Assembly: GCA_000499405.2 (NCBI GenBank) | Contig: HG738137.1 | Span: forward strand, 13,075,661-13,139,660 | Reading direction: 5' to 3' | DNA length: 64,000 nucleotides | From: Onchocerca volvulus | Lineage: Eukaryota > Nematoda > Chromadorea > Rhabditida > Onchocercidae | Part shown: one piece after another, positions 1-10,079 of the stretch | Layout: every line of letters starts with the position of its first letter | Numbering within the stretch: position 1 is the stretch's first letter | Notes under the pieces: model-generated | Told to the model about the DNA's origin: nothing | What the model saw: the letters and a program-made list of their open reading frames with translations, nothing else | Databases searched by the model: none | Program-made: the position numbers and the translations under genes

Positions 1-264
1 TACTCACTCAAACTATTTAAATTACCAAAAAAAAAAATTTTTAAAAAAAAAAAATAAAGCGTTTAATTTTAACCACTTCTCCTTTTTTACAACAATTTTT
101 ATCACAACTCCTAAAAATTGCACTACAAAATTAAACAAATAAAACCACTATTAAACCTGTAAAAAAAAAATTTTTTTTTTACATTAAAACTCAAAATATT
201 GCAATTTATACACCGAAAAAAAAAACCTTAAAAAATGAACGAATTTTTTTGTAACCAAATTAAT
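1..264. repeat. 264-bp direct repeat, copy A
   Basis: This stretch matches 5061-5325 almost base for base; I see one A-tract length difference and one C/T change. It starts at the window edge, so the repeat may extend further left. It ends exactly where the truncated Rep copy begins, with AACCAAAT on both sides of the junction (about 254-261 and 267-274). It is A/T-homopolymer-rich and has no coding content. Confidence 0.9.
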
Positions 265-267
265 GCA

Positions 268-987
268 ACCAAATGGTACTTATATACAACTGGCTCGTGG
301 AACTGCATATCAAAATTTTTTATACTGCAGTAAAGAACATATTGAATATGAAATTGGTCAACGACCAGAACCGCAACAGCAATCGATGAATTTGAAAAAA
401 TTCTTAAACAGTCATTTAACATTGGATGAACTTGTTGAACAGGACAATTTATTCGTCATGCGAAATGTTGGTAAGATAATGACACTTAAAACGTTATTAG
501 TAAAAGATAGAACAGAGAAGACAGATTTGTACCTAATCATTGGAGATCCAGGTGTTGGCAAGACGAAATTTGCATGCTCCTTGTCCAAGAGTTACTTTAT
601 TAAAACTGTAAACACTGAGAAGTGGTGGGACGGGTATGAACAGCAAGAGGTTGTTATATTAGATGATTTTTATGGTTGGCTAACACCAAACGAATTATTC
701 AATTTAGCTGATTCCACTAAACATATGGTACAAGTCAAGGGTGGTTTAACGAAATTTAATAGCAAAGCGTTAGTTATAACAAGTAATAAATTACCGGAAT
801 TTTGGTGGAAACCGGAGGTGGTTGAAAAATATGATATGGATGCGTTTGATCGTCGAGTAACAATAACATGGATTTGGATGCGTTTGATCGTCGAGTAACA
901 ATAACATGGATTTGGAAACGTGATACACAAACAATGATGTTTAATTACAAGTTTAATATGGAAATGGTACGTTCCATTCATCAATAA
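268..987 (+). pseudogene. Truncated CRESS-DNA virus-like Rep (endogenous copy)
   Basis: This copy starts at the equivalent of residue 88 of the complete Rep at 1587-2525. It therefore lacks the first two rolling-circle motifs but keeps the YCSKE catalytic tyrosine motif, the Walker A (GDPGVGKT), the Walker B (ILDDF) and motif C (VITSN). Over the shared part only a few substitutions separate the copies (for example S for N before HLTL, and E for V after QQ). A 38-bp tandem duplication at 840-915 shifts the frame and stops the ORF at 898, although the original stop at 985-987 remains. The 5' end abuts an unrelated direct repeat, so it has no native start or promoter. It is the left arm of a large inverted repeat. 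Confidence 0.88.
840..915 (+). repeat. 38-bp tandem duplication inside Rep copy
   Basis: Two perfect 38-bp copies (840-877 and 878-915) cover the codons around the arginine-finger region. The complete Rep has one copy. Since 38 is not a multiple of 3, the duplication breaks the frame, and it accounts exactly for the 38-bp length difference between the inverted-repeat arms (879 against 841 bp). Confidence 0.93.
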
Positions 988-1146
988 GAACGTTTCTTTT
1001 TTTTGTAAAATAAATTTTTGAAATGTTAAAAAGTCGTTTTGAAATTAAAAATAAAAAAACCAGAAAAATTTTTAAATTTTGCTTAACATTTACCATTTCT
1101 TCTTCTTTTTTTAAAACATATTCGTCAAAGCGAAGCATTTCATTTC

Positions 1147-1427
1147 GTAACAAATGATGTTTGTTTGTTTATAACAATTGTTGTAAAAAATTTTTTTTTT
1201 CTACAACTTTCACTATTGCTATTATAATTTGTTTAATTTATAGAGAAATTTTTTGCAAAATGAAAGATAATTTGGAAAAATTTTTTAACAAATTTTTTTC
1301 TTTTTTTATTCATGTTTAAAATTTTATCATTTAAAACAGAAGAGAAATTTCAAATTTTTTTTTTTTTATAATTACATCGTCCTACTACAACGTATTCATT
1401 TACTATTTTACAATGTTGAAATGAAAT
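1147..1427. other. Spacer between the Rep inverted arms
   Basis: This is 281 bp of AT-rich, single-copy sequence with long T tracts. I see no ORF, no capsid-like coding and no convincing replication-origin hairpin. The right edge has a short GAAAT repeat run next to the inverted-repeat boundary. Confidence 0.6.
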
Positions 1428-2268
1428 GAAATGAAATGCTTCGCTTTGACGAATATGTTTTAAAAAAAGAAGAAGAAATGGTAAATGTTAAGCAAAATTT
1501 AAAAATTTTTCTGGTTTTTTTATTTTTAATTTCAAAACGACTTTTTAACATTTCAAAAATTTATTTTACAAAAAAAAGAAACGTTCTTATTGATGAATGG
1601 AACGTACCATTTCCATATTAAACTTGTAATTAAACATCATTGTTTGTGTATCACGTTTCCAAATCCATGTTATTGTTACTCGACGATCAAACGCATCCAT
1701 ATCATATTTTTCAACCACCTCCGGTTTCCACCAAAATTCCGGTAATTTATTACTTGTTATAACTAACGCTTTGCTATTAAATTTCGTTAAACCACCCTTG
1801 ACTTGTACCATATGTTTAGTGGAATCAGCTAAATTGAATAATTCGTTTGGTGTTAGCCAACCATAAAAATCATCTAATATAACAACCACTTGCTGTTCAT
1901 ACCCGTCCCACCACTTCTCAGTGTTTACAGTTTTAATAAAGTAACTCTTGGACAAGGAGCATGCAAATTTCGTCTTGCCAACACCTGGATCTCCAATGAT
2001 TAGGTACAAATCTGTCTTCTCTGTTCTATCTTTTACTAATAACGTTTTAAGTGTCATTATCTTACCAACATTTCGCATGACGAATAAATTGTCCTGTTCA
2101 ACAAGTTCATCCAATGTTAAATGATTGTTTAAGAATTTTTTCAAATTCATCGATTGCTGTTGCGGTTCTGGTCGTTGACCAATTTCATATTCAATATGTT
2201 CTTTACTGCAGTATAAAAAATTTTGATATGCAGTTCCACGAGCCAGTTGTATATAAGTACCATTTGGT
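1428..2268 (-). repeat. Rep inverted repeat, right arm
   Basis: This is the partner of 268-1146. It contains the 3' part of the intact Rep gene and its downstream flank, with a minus-strand AATAAA at 1560-1565. The gene continues beyond the arm to its start at 2525. Confidence 0.92.
1560..1565 (-). terminator. Polyadenylation signal AATAAA for Rep
   Basis: AATAAA on the minus strand lies about 20 bp after the Rep stop codon. The same signal is kept in the inverted copy at 1009-1014 on plus. This is consistent with host-type 3' end formation. Confidence 0.5.
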
Positions 2269-2525
2269 AATCTTCCACGCAACGTTCCAAATCGTACGGA
2301 TGTATTGAAATAGAAATAACATTGGAAATGAAGACGATTTGTTTGTGGGCATGTTTCTCGTCCAACAATTCCATACTTTAAACCCATTCCAATTCGTTCC
2401 ACTAGTTCCATTGTGAAATTATTCACATCAAAAATTGTCGCAATCCAGCACTTTCCTCTGCTGTTATTTTCAAATGCATTATTTGGTGCTGTGGTTGTTG
2501 TTGATACTGCATTCACGTCAGTCAT
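1587..2525 (-). CDS. CRESS-DNA (circovirus-like) replication initiator protein, full-length endogenous copy
   Basis: The 312-residue protein has every Rep landmark. At the N-terminus lie a motif-I-like CWIATIF (about 26-32), the HUH motif II as LHFQCYFYF (His66-x-Gln68) and motif III YCSKE with catalytic Tyr105. The superfamily-3 helicase follows: Walker A GDPGVGKT (178-185), Walker B VVILDD (214-219), motif C VITSN (255-259) and an arginine-finger-like FDRR (279-282). By family knowledge such proteins nick at an origin hairpin and unwind DNA for rolling-circle replication. The reading frame is unbroken and a polyadenylation-type AATAAA lies about 20 bp past the stop. No capsid gene or origin is visible nearby, so this is an integrated element or co-opted gene. 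Upstream, a TATATAAT-like box (about 2629-2637, minus) and a TTTTAG just before the ATG are possible host signals. Confidence 0.9.
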   Translation of the reverse strand: MTDVNAVSTTTTAPNNAFENNSRGKCWIATIFDVNNFTMELVERIGMGLKYGIVGRETCPQTNRLHFQCYFYFNTSVRFGTLRGRLPNGTYIQLARGTAYQNFLYCSKEHIEYEIGQRPEPQQQSMNLKKFLNNHLTLDELVEQDNLFVMRNVGKIMTLKTLLVKDRTEKTDLYLIIGDPGVGKTKFACSLSKSYFIKTVNTEKWWDGYEQQVVVILDDFYGWLTPNELFNLADSTKHMVQVKGGLTKFNSKALVITSNKLPEFWWKPEVVEKYDMDAFDRRVTITWIWKRDTQTMMFNYKFNMEMVRSIHQ

Positions 2526-3401
2526 TCGTCAAATTCCTAAAACTATGTAAAACAATAAAACGTTACGTTATAAAGCAATTCAAATGTTTGTTCACTTTAT
2601 CATACATAATACCCTAATTCGACAATAATTATATACCAAAGAAATTATTAATATATCAACCGCATCCCATCGATAATACAATCAACAATAATCCTTTTAC
2701 TTATTCCTTAACCTATCAATCTATTATTGTTTTACAATCTGTAATATTATCCGAGTAACATCCAACATTAGTCTTACTTTCTCTTCTATTATATTACCAG
2801 TGAATGCACCAACCAAGCCAATCCTTTTTGACGTGCCTTTTGGTTGATATTGTACCATAACATTACTCATCCTTCCAACCTATGCCTACATTCCAATTCC
2901 CCTCCCCCCTTCCCATCCCAATGTAATGTATGCAAATATACATTGTCTTTTAGTACTACACCATCTAATATTACGTGCAAAATGCCTAAAAAATCGTGCC
3001 TTTTCTTGTCATATTTACAGTATATCCAAAGAATAATACGCATTATAAATGATGTAATAAAAAAAAAAAAAATTATACATTTTTTGCATATATATGTTGT
3101 ATTTAACACTTACAATATTTGTTCTACCCTCTTCCCATATTATTTTCAAATATTTCATAGATGCATTACATAACACTGTATAATTTAAAAAATAAAAATA
3201 AAAAACTCATATTGTATTCGATATAAAAAAAAAAAAAAATAAAAAAAATAAAAAAAAATGTAAAACGTACAATTTTTTTTTTATTTCGACAACAAAACCA
3301 TTCCCATTCATCGAGTTGTCTAGAAACAAATAAAAGTCGAAAATTTTACAAAATTTCATTACTTATAACAACAACAAAATGTTTAATATTTCAAGAAAAA
3401 T
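2526..3401. other. AT-rich non-coding flank of Rep
   Basis: There is no supported gene here. A C-rich patch (about 2880-2925) gives short spurious ORFs on both strands. A TAATATTAC nonamer at 2966-2974 matches the geminivirus-type origin nonamer but has no flanking stem. Long A and T tracts dominate from 3180 onward. Confidence 0.6.
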
Positions 3402-4138
3402 TTTTTATTGTTTAAAAAAAATTTTCATTTTTTTTTTTTTATTTAATTTCCGGACAATTGATTTGTAAATGATTGCTTGTCACGTAAAATCTTCCAATGA
3501 TTCCATTGTTTACACTAAAAAATTTAAAAATTTTTATAAAAAAATTTGATACTATATTATAGAGTTAATAAAATCAATTTTTTTATCCGGTTTTAGTTAT
3601 TTTGCACATTATATTTCACACCTTTTTTCCAATTTTGTTTCCGCTTGTTATCATTAAATTTTTTTTTTTTTTTTATTTAAAACAATAAATTTCATCAAAA
3701 ATCAATACTCTAAATTTTCCATTTATTAACATCAAAAACACAATCCAAAAAAAATAAAAAAAATTTTTTTTTGTTTAAAAAAAATTTTTACTTTTTTTTT
3801 TCTTTTTGTTTAATTATTTAATTTCCGGACAGTTGATTTGTAAATGATTGCTTGGCACGTAAATTCTTCCAATGATTCCATTGTTTACACTAAAAAATTT
3901 AAAATTTTATAAAAAAATTTGATACTATATTATTGAGTTAATAAAATCAAATTTTTTATCTGTTTTTACTTATTTTGCACATTATATTTCATATCTTTTT
4001 TCCAATTTTATTTCCGCTTGTTATCACTTTTTTTTTTTTTCCAACAAAAAAATTTCATCAAAAATCAACATTCTAAATTTTTCATTAATTAACATCAAAA
4101 ACATAATTCAAAAAAAAAATAAAAAAAATTTTTTTTTA
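3402..4138. repeat. Two-copy tandem repeat, about 375-bp period
   Basis: Two diverged units start with T tracts followed by ATTTCCGGACA(A/G)TTGATTTG. The shared CCGGACA sits near 3450 and 3825, giving a 375-bp period. Each unit also carries the same ATTCCATTGTTTACAC block, a GATACTATATTAT block and a TTCCGCTTGTTATCA block. There is no coding potential. Confidence 0.85.
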
Positions 4139-4259
4139 ATATTCAATATATAATTTTAAATCATAAAAATATTTCAAGTTTATTACGAATAAAGAAAATT
4201 TGTAAAAATTTACAAATGACACGGATGAGGTATTCTTTTTTTTTTGCATTTTACTTTAA

Positions 4260-4480
4260 AAAACCTAAGCCTATGAATTGTCATAGTAGGAGCGCAATAC
4301 TATGCGTAAGCCTAAGCCTAAAACGAGGTGGTAGCCTGGACATAAAAGTAGGACTAAACCAAGTGATAAGCCTAAGTAAAAAATTAGACGAAATCATAAG
4401 CGCAAGACTACGACAAATAGAAAAACAAACAATAAACCATAGTTTAAGCCTAAACTTAAAAATAGTACATAGCCAAAGCA
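4260..4480. repeat. Degenerate interstitial telomere array, (GCCTAA)n = nematode TTAGGC
   Basis: Perfect GCCTAA units start at 4310, 4316, 4370 and 4448. Near-matches start at 4334 (GCCTGG), 4400 (GCGCAA) and 4472 (GCCAAA). All of these starts are congruent modulo 6, so the 6-bp register has been kept over about 170 bp despite heavy decay. TTAGGC is the telomere repeat of most nematodes. The long ORFs on both strands here are by-products of the hexamer periodicity. Confidence 0.88.
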
Positions 4481-5060
4481 TAAATATATGCTTCAAAAAA
4501 ACCCATTGCATATATTAAATAAAAAAAATTTCAAAAAATAAAACCAATCATGCCATAATTTTGTTATCCTATTGCAGCGTTATATGGATTACCATTCTTT
4601 TTCCACATATTTTTTCATAACAATATATACATTACATAGCCAAAATATGAGCGAAAAAAAAAAAAATATTTTTCCCAAAAACCAAATCACAAATTGCAAT
4701 ACGTAAAAATTCAAAAAATTTCCCATTTTATTATCCTTTTTCCAAATTTTTTTTTTAAATTTCAATTTCAATTTTCGAAAAAAAAAAAATAAATTTTACC
4801 AATATTTTGTCTTTCTTTATCATAAATTGTCATCCTTTTGGTCGAATTATCATTATCGTTGTCGTTGTACTTTTTATTTGTTTAAATTCCATTTCTTCAA
4901 ATTCTATATTATTTCATTTAATTTAATTTACATTAATTGGAAAAAAAAATTTAAATTTTTAAAATAAAATTATACAAATTAATTGTATTTCGATACATTT
5001 ACTAAATAAAAAAAAAAAAAAAAACAACATTTCTTCATACTTCTACCAATTTTCTTCACA
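4481..5060. other. AT-rich low-complexity DNA
   Basis: Homopolymer-rich A/T sequence with no ORF of credible composition, no RNA gene and no recognisable element. Confidence 0.6.
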
Positions 5061-5325
5061 TACTCACTCAAACTATTTAAATTACCAAAAAAAAAAATTT
5101 TTAAAAAAAAAAAATAAAGCGTTTAATTTTAACCACTTCTCCTTTTTTACAACAATTTTTATCACAACTCCTAAAAATTGCACTACAAAATTAAACAAAT
5201 AAAACCACTATTAAACCTGTAAAAAAAAAATTTTTTTTTTACATTAAAACTCAAAATATTGCAATTTATACACCGAAAAAAAAAAACCTTAAAAAATGAA
5301 CGAATTTTTTTGCAACCAAATTAAT
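5061..5325. repeat. 264-bp direct repeat, copy B
   Basis: This is the partner of 1-264 in the same orientation. Here the shared sequence runs on into CTTCTTTAAC instead of the Rep copy. This shows that copy A is the rearranged junction and this copy probably has the older arrangement. Confidence 0.9.
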
Positions 5326-6384
5326 CTTCTTTAACATTAACACGAAAAAAAAAACAAAAAAACGTTATTAATTTTACACACACATATACATATATGTGTA
5401 TTTCGACACATTTGTAGTAAACCATACCTACGCGCTATATCCTTTAAAACCTTACGTGTTCATAATCATTCCCCTTCAAAAACCACACAACCAATTACAC
5501 ATCTAAATATATTAAAAAAAATCAATACCCTACTCAGGAATTTTCCAGAAAAAAAAATTTAAATCTTACTGTCGCAAGTATTCGTTCTATTAACTATACT
5601 CCTATTGCAGCACTATATCCTTCTATATTCATTAAATGAAAAAAAAAAAATTTTTTTTAGAAATAATCACCTAAAACCAATTATCAATATATATTTTACA
5701 TTAAAAAAAAAAAAAATCCACCCTTTCCAAACCCCCCCCTCTCTCTTCTCTTAACCAACCAATGCAACCATCCACCATTAAAAAAACGCAAACAATAAAG
5801 TTATAATATAAATTCTAACATTTATATATAGAATAAAGATCATAATCAACATTGATCTATAATACTAATAATCATAATAATAGTAATAATTTATTACTAT
5901 TTTTAATATTATTACATGCATCATTTCATTACTTCATCATTTACAACAATGTTTTTTTACTTTTATGCACTACTTTGATCTACATAGATAAATAAATGAA
6001 AAACTTAAATTTTTAAAAATTTTAAATATAATTTTTTTTCCAAAATGCCGCTATCTTGAACACAACATAATTGTTTTTAACCAGAACTTTAAATTTTTTT
6101 TTTTTTTTTTTTATATCTGATGTTTTTAAACAAAATTTTTTTCCCATTAAAAAAAAATGTTCATATCCAATTACTTTTTATTTTTATTCAGATTTTACAT
6201 TTAAATTAAATTATTTATTCAACAATATATTTGTCATAATAAATATTTTAAAAATATTTTTTTTTTTTTTTTTTTTTTTAAATTTTATCTCTATGCTCAC
6301 TATTTTTAATTTATTTACATATTATGTTGAATAATTTTTATTATTAAATTAATCTATACATATATATAAAATTTTTTTTTATTC
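5326..6384. other. AT-rich stretch without genes
   Basis: This contains a C-rich patch near 5725-5765, AAT/ATA-rich runs at 5860-5910 and T tracts up to about 18 bases (6258-6279). The phenylalanine-rich ORF at 6071-6334 is a translation of T tracts and is not supported as a gene. Confidence 0.6.
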
Positions 6385-6660
6385 CTTTTCCATCTCTCGC
6401 AATCTCCATCCATTTAAGCATCTCGTTATCCGATTTTTCTTTTTCTATTTTTTTTCTTATACTCATTTCTGCATCCTTTTTCTCCTCTCATTCTCTCTCT
6501 TTTCCACATTTCTTTATCCTTTTTTCCCTCTTTTTCCTTCTTCGTCCCATCTCTCTTTCCTTTTTTCTCTCATTATCCTCTCTCCGCTCATCTCTCTATA
6601 CTTTTCTTCCCTCATTCTCTCTCTTTCGCACATTCCTTCTTTTTTCCCCATTTCTTCAAT
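6385..6660. repeat. Long polypyrimidine tract
   Basis: About 275 bp of C/T on the plus strand with few purines. It has loosely repeated motifs of the form CTCATTCTCTCTCTTT followed by CCACATT or CGCACATT, near 6487-6510 and 6611-6640. Such tracts can form triplex or H-DNA. It lies about 150 bp upstream of the promoter at 6783. Confidence 0.8.
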
Positions 6661-6782
6661 AACATTAAATATATCTTTTTTCCGCGCAGATTTTTTTTTT
6701 TTTTATTATTGACATCATTTACTAATTAATGATGTTAGATAATGATCTATCATATCAATATTTTTATGATATCATCTTCATC

Positions 6783-6825
6783 TTTTGACCAGTTTGAGCG
6801 CGAATTTTTTGGTCTATATAAAGGA
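6783..6825 (+). promoter_or_regulatory. Core promoter, copy 1 (GACCAG...GCGCGA + TATA)
   Basis: The block TTTTGACCAGTTTGAGCGCG is followed about 10 bp later by TCTATATAAAGGAAGT, a good TATA box. The same arrangement recurs at 9399-9443 with the same spacing, and further similarity lies upstream (TGACATCATTTA and AATGATCTATCATA). Shared order and spacing argue for a duplicated promoter. It precedes the three-exon gene at 7242 by about 420 bp. Confidence 0.7.
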
Positions 6826-7241
6826 AGTCGAAATGGAAGCAATATTGGTTTCTTTTTTCATGTTTTATGGTCTTAACGTAGGTTATACTTAGGAATGGTT
6901 TTTTCCTGGAGTTAGTTTTGTTCCTTTGTTATTCTATTTTTTTAAGTTAATTTTTTTTTTTCGAATATTTTATTAGCCGTGGTTAAAAAAATAAATTAAA
7001 AAAAAAAATTTTTATTTTGATGATATAAAAACATGACTACTTTAAAACCTACGTTAGTGCAAAATTTTTTTTTTAATTAAAAAAATTAATAGATTTACGG
7101 GATAATTATAGTAACGTATCAACTAGCATTATATGTAAAAAGTTACATTAACATAAAAACAAAAAAAATTTAGAATAAGGAACACATATATATTTTCTAC
7201 CCCCCTTGCATTATTTTATTAATTTTTTTTTTTTTCCAGAA

Positions 7242-8030
7242 ATGACTATTGGTAAAATAAAGAATAAAGATTACTTAAGTGAAGATGACGAATTCGAAAA
7301 TCCGCCAAAATTATCTCCGGAAGAAGAATTGTTATTGGAAATGGATATTGAAGAAGACACCTCGCAAAATTTGACAATGGATATTGAACAACAATTATGG
7401 CTCAATTTGTATCAGTAAGAAGAAAAAAAATTTATTAAACCTTTTAAAAACAAAAAGCTATACAATTTTTGTCAACAAAGATTTTATTTCTTTAAATATT
7501 TCCTATACAGTTTTTTAACATTTTACGGTATTTTCAAAATTTTTTTTTTTTAGTTATCATCGTGCAACTTTTGAATACTTGCGTAACGAAACAGTATCAG
7601 CGCATTTATTAGCGTATATTAGCAAAAAATTGGACATTGATTTGGGCGTCGATAGTCGCGACGAGTATATTACTTCTTCTGCTGCTACTAATGCTCCGTA
7701 TGTCGAAATGTAAGAATTTTTTTTTTTTTTTTTAACGTTGATTACTTTTGTAACGTTTTATTGTTAAAAAAAAAAAAAAAAAAAACCCTTTAATTTGACC
7801 ATTATTATTTGCAATGTTGCTATTGTTGTTGCTTATCATAAAAATTTTCAATTCATTCTTTTATTTTTATTATTTAAATTTTTTTTCTCTTTTTTTTTTT
7901 TTTTAGGAATGTAAATGAAGAAGACCATGCTGCAGAGCACGCGTCATTCATTGACGCGTGCCGTTTGCATGATTCCATTCTGCACCACGGTCATAATGAT
8001 GATAATGATGATACTAACAATTTAAATTAA
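7242..8030 (+). CDS. Three-exon gene for a 150-residue acidic protein of unknown function
   Basis: Exons are 7242-7414, 7554-7709 and 7907-8030. Both introns (139 and 197 bp) have GTAAGA donors and T-tract-TTTAG acceptors, and the joined frame is open for 451 coding bases plus stop. The ATG follows TTTTTCCAG by two bases, the usual layout of a trans-splice acceptor. The protein is strongly acidic (runs such as SEDDEFE, SPEEELLLEMDIEED and NDDNDD), with a middle part that looks folded (NLYHYHRATFEYLRNE) and a His/Asp/Asn-rich end. There is no signal peptide, membrane segment or domain I recognise. Codon composition is far less A/T-biased than the surroundings, which supports a real gene. A TATA promoter lies upstream. 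Confidence 0.78.
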
Positions 8031-8318
8031 AAAATTTGACAATTTTATTATTTTTTTTGAAAAATCAAATTTTTTTTTTTTAAATTTTTTCCCCTTCACC
8101 CTTTGTTTTTTATTTTTATACATATATATATATATGTATATATATAAAATAATAATATTAGGTACTTGAAAAAAAAAAAAAAATTTTTTTTTTAAAATTT
8201 CAGAAAAATTTGACATTTTCAAAAACATGTATACTTAATTTTAGTATTGAATTTTTTTATTCTAGATATTAATCAATATATATATTGTATGTTTGTAAAT
8301 ATATAGTCATTCCATATT

Positions 8319-8363
8319 TGCTTCGCTAATTTTTTGAAAAATTCCAATAGAGATAGCGAAGCA
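8319..8363. other. Perfect 10-bp stem-loop
   Basis: TGCTTCGCTA (8319-8328) and TAGCGAAGCA (8354-8363) form a perfect 10-bp stem with a 25-nt loop, about 290 bp after the acidic-protein gene. The core GCTTCGCT also occurs at the inner edges of the Rep inverted repeat. The function is unknown. Confidence 0.7.
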
Positions 8364-9395
8364 CTTTTGAATCCAAAATTCTTACACGAGTGATGATTAT
8401 TTATTTCTTTTTTTTTAAAATTTTACGAAATTTTTTTTTTCTTTAAATTAATTTCTTTTTTTTAAAATTTAAGATAAAATTCATTTTTAACCAGTGATTT
8501 CTAAAAATTTTTTTTTTTTCATTTTATCTATTGTAAAATTTGCATTAATAACATTTGTTGTTATTGTTCTAATGAGTTACTGATTAATTTATATATATAT
8601 ATAATAAAATAATTTGTTAAAGTTATAGCTTTTGAGCTGCTTAATCAATACATCATAGCATACATTTATTCCAAACAACACATGATGCACACACAATTAC
8701 TTACTTTTTGCTTGCGCAATTTTGCCTTTTTTTCCAATCAACATATGCTTTGAAATTTTTTCACAACATGCTTATACACTTTTAAACTTTTACTTTTTTT
8801 TTTTCCAAAAAATTTCGTCAATGTCTGTATTTTGTAAATCTTCCTCCTATTTACACAATAATAATCGCTAACATTTTCCTAAATAGCAAGCGTATTGTGC
8901 GTTCCAAATGCACTTCAAAGTTTGAAATGAATGCGTTGTGATAGTTAAAAAAAAAAAAAAAAAAAAAAAAACTTAAAAAATATTAGTGTGATAAAAGAAT
9001 AACAAAAATTTTCATCATTCCTTACATCTACATTCCCTTTCCTCAAAATTTCAGATGACATACGAAGGAATAAAAAAAAAAAAACCTTTTATAACGTTTA
9101 ATTTAATACAAATTTAGGTTTGAAATATTAAAAAATAAATTTTTTATTTTTATATTAAATATCTAAATAAAAAAGTTTATTTAAATATAAAAAATTATTT
9201 TTAATTTGTTAAAAACACACGAACATTTCGTGTTTTTTAAATTATTATTATAATACCATTTAATGTATTACCAATCATTTCCGACATCAATCATCATTAT
9301 CATCATCATCATCATTATTTATGACATCATTTAGTGATATCTAAAATGATTTCATACAATGATCTATCATACCAAGCCTTTTATAATGTCATATT
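8364..9395. other. AT-rich non-coding DNA
   Basis: I see no ORF or RNA gene. An A tract of about 25 bp lies near 8946-8970 and an ATCATC run at 9290-9320. The last about 100 bp resemble 6705-6785, the flank of the first promoter. Confidence 0.6.
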
Positions 9396-9398
9396 TAC

Positions 9399-9443
9399 CT
9401 TTTGACCAGTTCGAGCGCGATTTTTTTTGTTTATATAAATGAA
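9399..9443 (+). promoter_or_regulatory. Core promoter, copy 2
   Basis: TTTTGACCAGTTCGAGCGCG is followed by TTTATATAAATGAAGT, matching the promoter at 6783 in order and spacing. About 640 bp downstream is an AG-preceded ATG exon (10080) that runs into retroelement sequence. Confidence 0.65.
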
Positions 9444-10079
9444 GTGATAATGAATGCAATATCATTTAGTTGGTTTTTTTTGTTATAAGGCAGAAAAGTG
9501 GGTTAGGCGTAGGGCTGAACGTTTTTAAAGTTAGTTTTGCTTAGTTTTTACTATATTCTTTTTTTTTTTTTTTTTTTACGTTAACATAGTTTCTATGCTA
9601 CAATATATAATACGTTAATGTTGCTGATTTTTTTCGTTAACTTATTTTTTTTATAATAAAAATAAATTTTTTGCTATAGCTCAAGTTTTTTTGTACATTA
9701 TTTTGAGCTTAAAAATTAATTCCATTATGTTTTACGTAAAAAAATATAATTTTTGTTTTTTTTACATATATATTTGGTTCTACCTGTTTATTTATGTTAT
9801 TTATTTCTTTACATTTTTTTACACATGACTTTTGAAAGTGGTATTAAAAATTTTTTTTTTGGCGAATCTTTTAATGGAATAAGTTAAAATTTATATTTTC
9901 TGCAAATATAATTTTCAATTGTTTGTGCGCAAAATTATAATGGAGAATTGCTAAACATATATATATATATATATACTTTTTTGCATTTAATGTTTTGAAA
10001 AATACGTTGGGATATTCCATTTTCCTTTAAAAAAAAATTTTGCTTATGAAATTCTCATCATAATTTATTACTACATCAG

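Larger units (their letters stand above)
268..1146 (+). repeat. Rep inverted repeat, left arm
   Basis: This is the reverse complement of 1428-2268, covering the Rep 3' two-thirds and about 160 bp of 3' flank that includes an AATAAA at 1009-1014. The inner edge lies in an ATTTC-rich stretch (CATTTCATTTC). Identity is near complete apart from the 38-bp duplication. Confidence 0.92.

Noticed and set aside
2966..2974. TAATATTAC nonamer, the origin motif of geminivirus-type CRESS DNA
   Set aside because: No flanking inverted repeat forms a stem, and a nonamer with eight A/T bases is expected by chance in DNA this AT-rich.
2844..3173. 109-residue ORF near Rep, considered as a capsid
   Set aside because: No arginine-rich start or capsid-like pattern; composition follows C-rich and T-rich patches and its opposite strand is equally open.
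4216..4518. 100-residue ORF on plus and a 76-residue ORF on minus
   Set aside because: Both are by-products of the 6-bp telomere-like periodicity, which avoids stops in some frames.
6071..6334. 87-residue phenylalanine-rich ORF
   Set aside because: A direct translation of T tracts.
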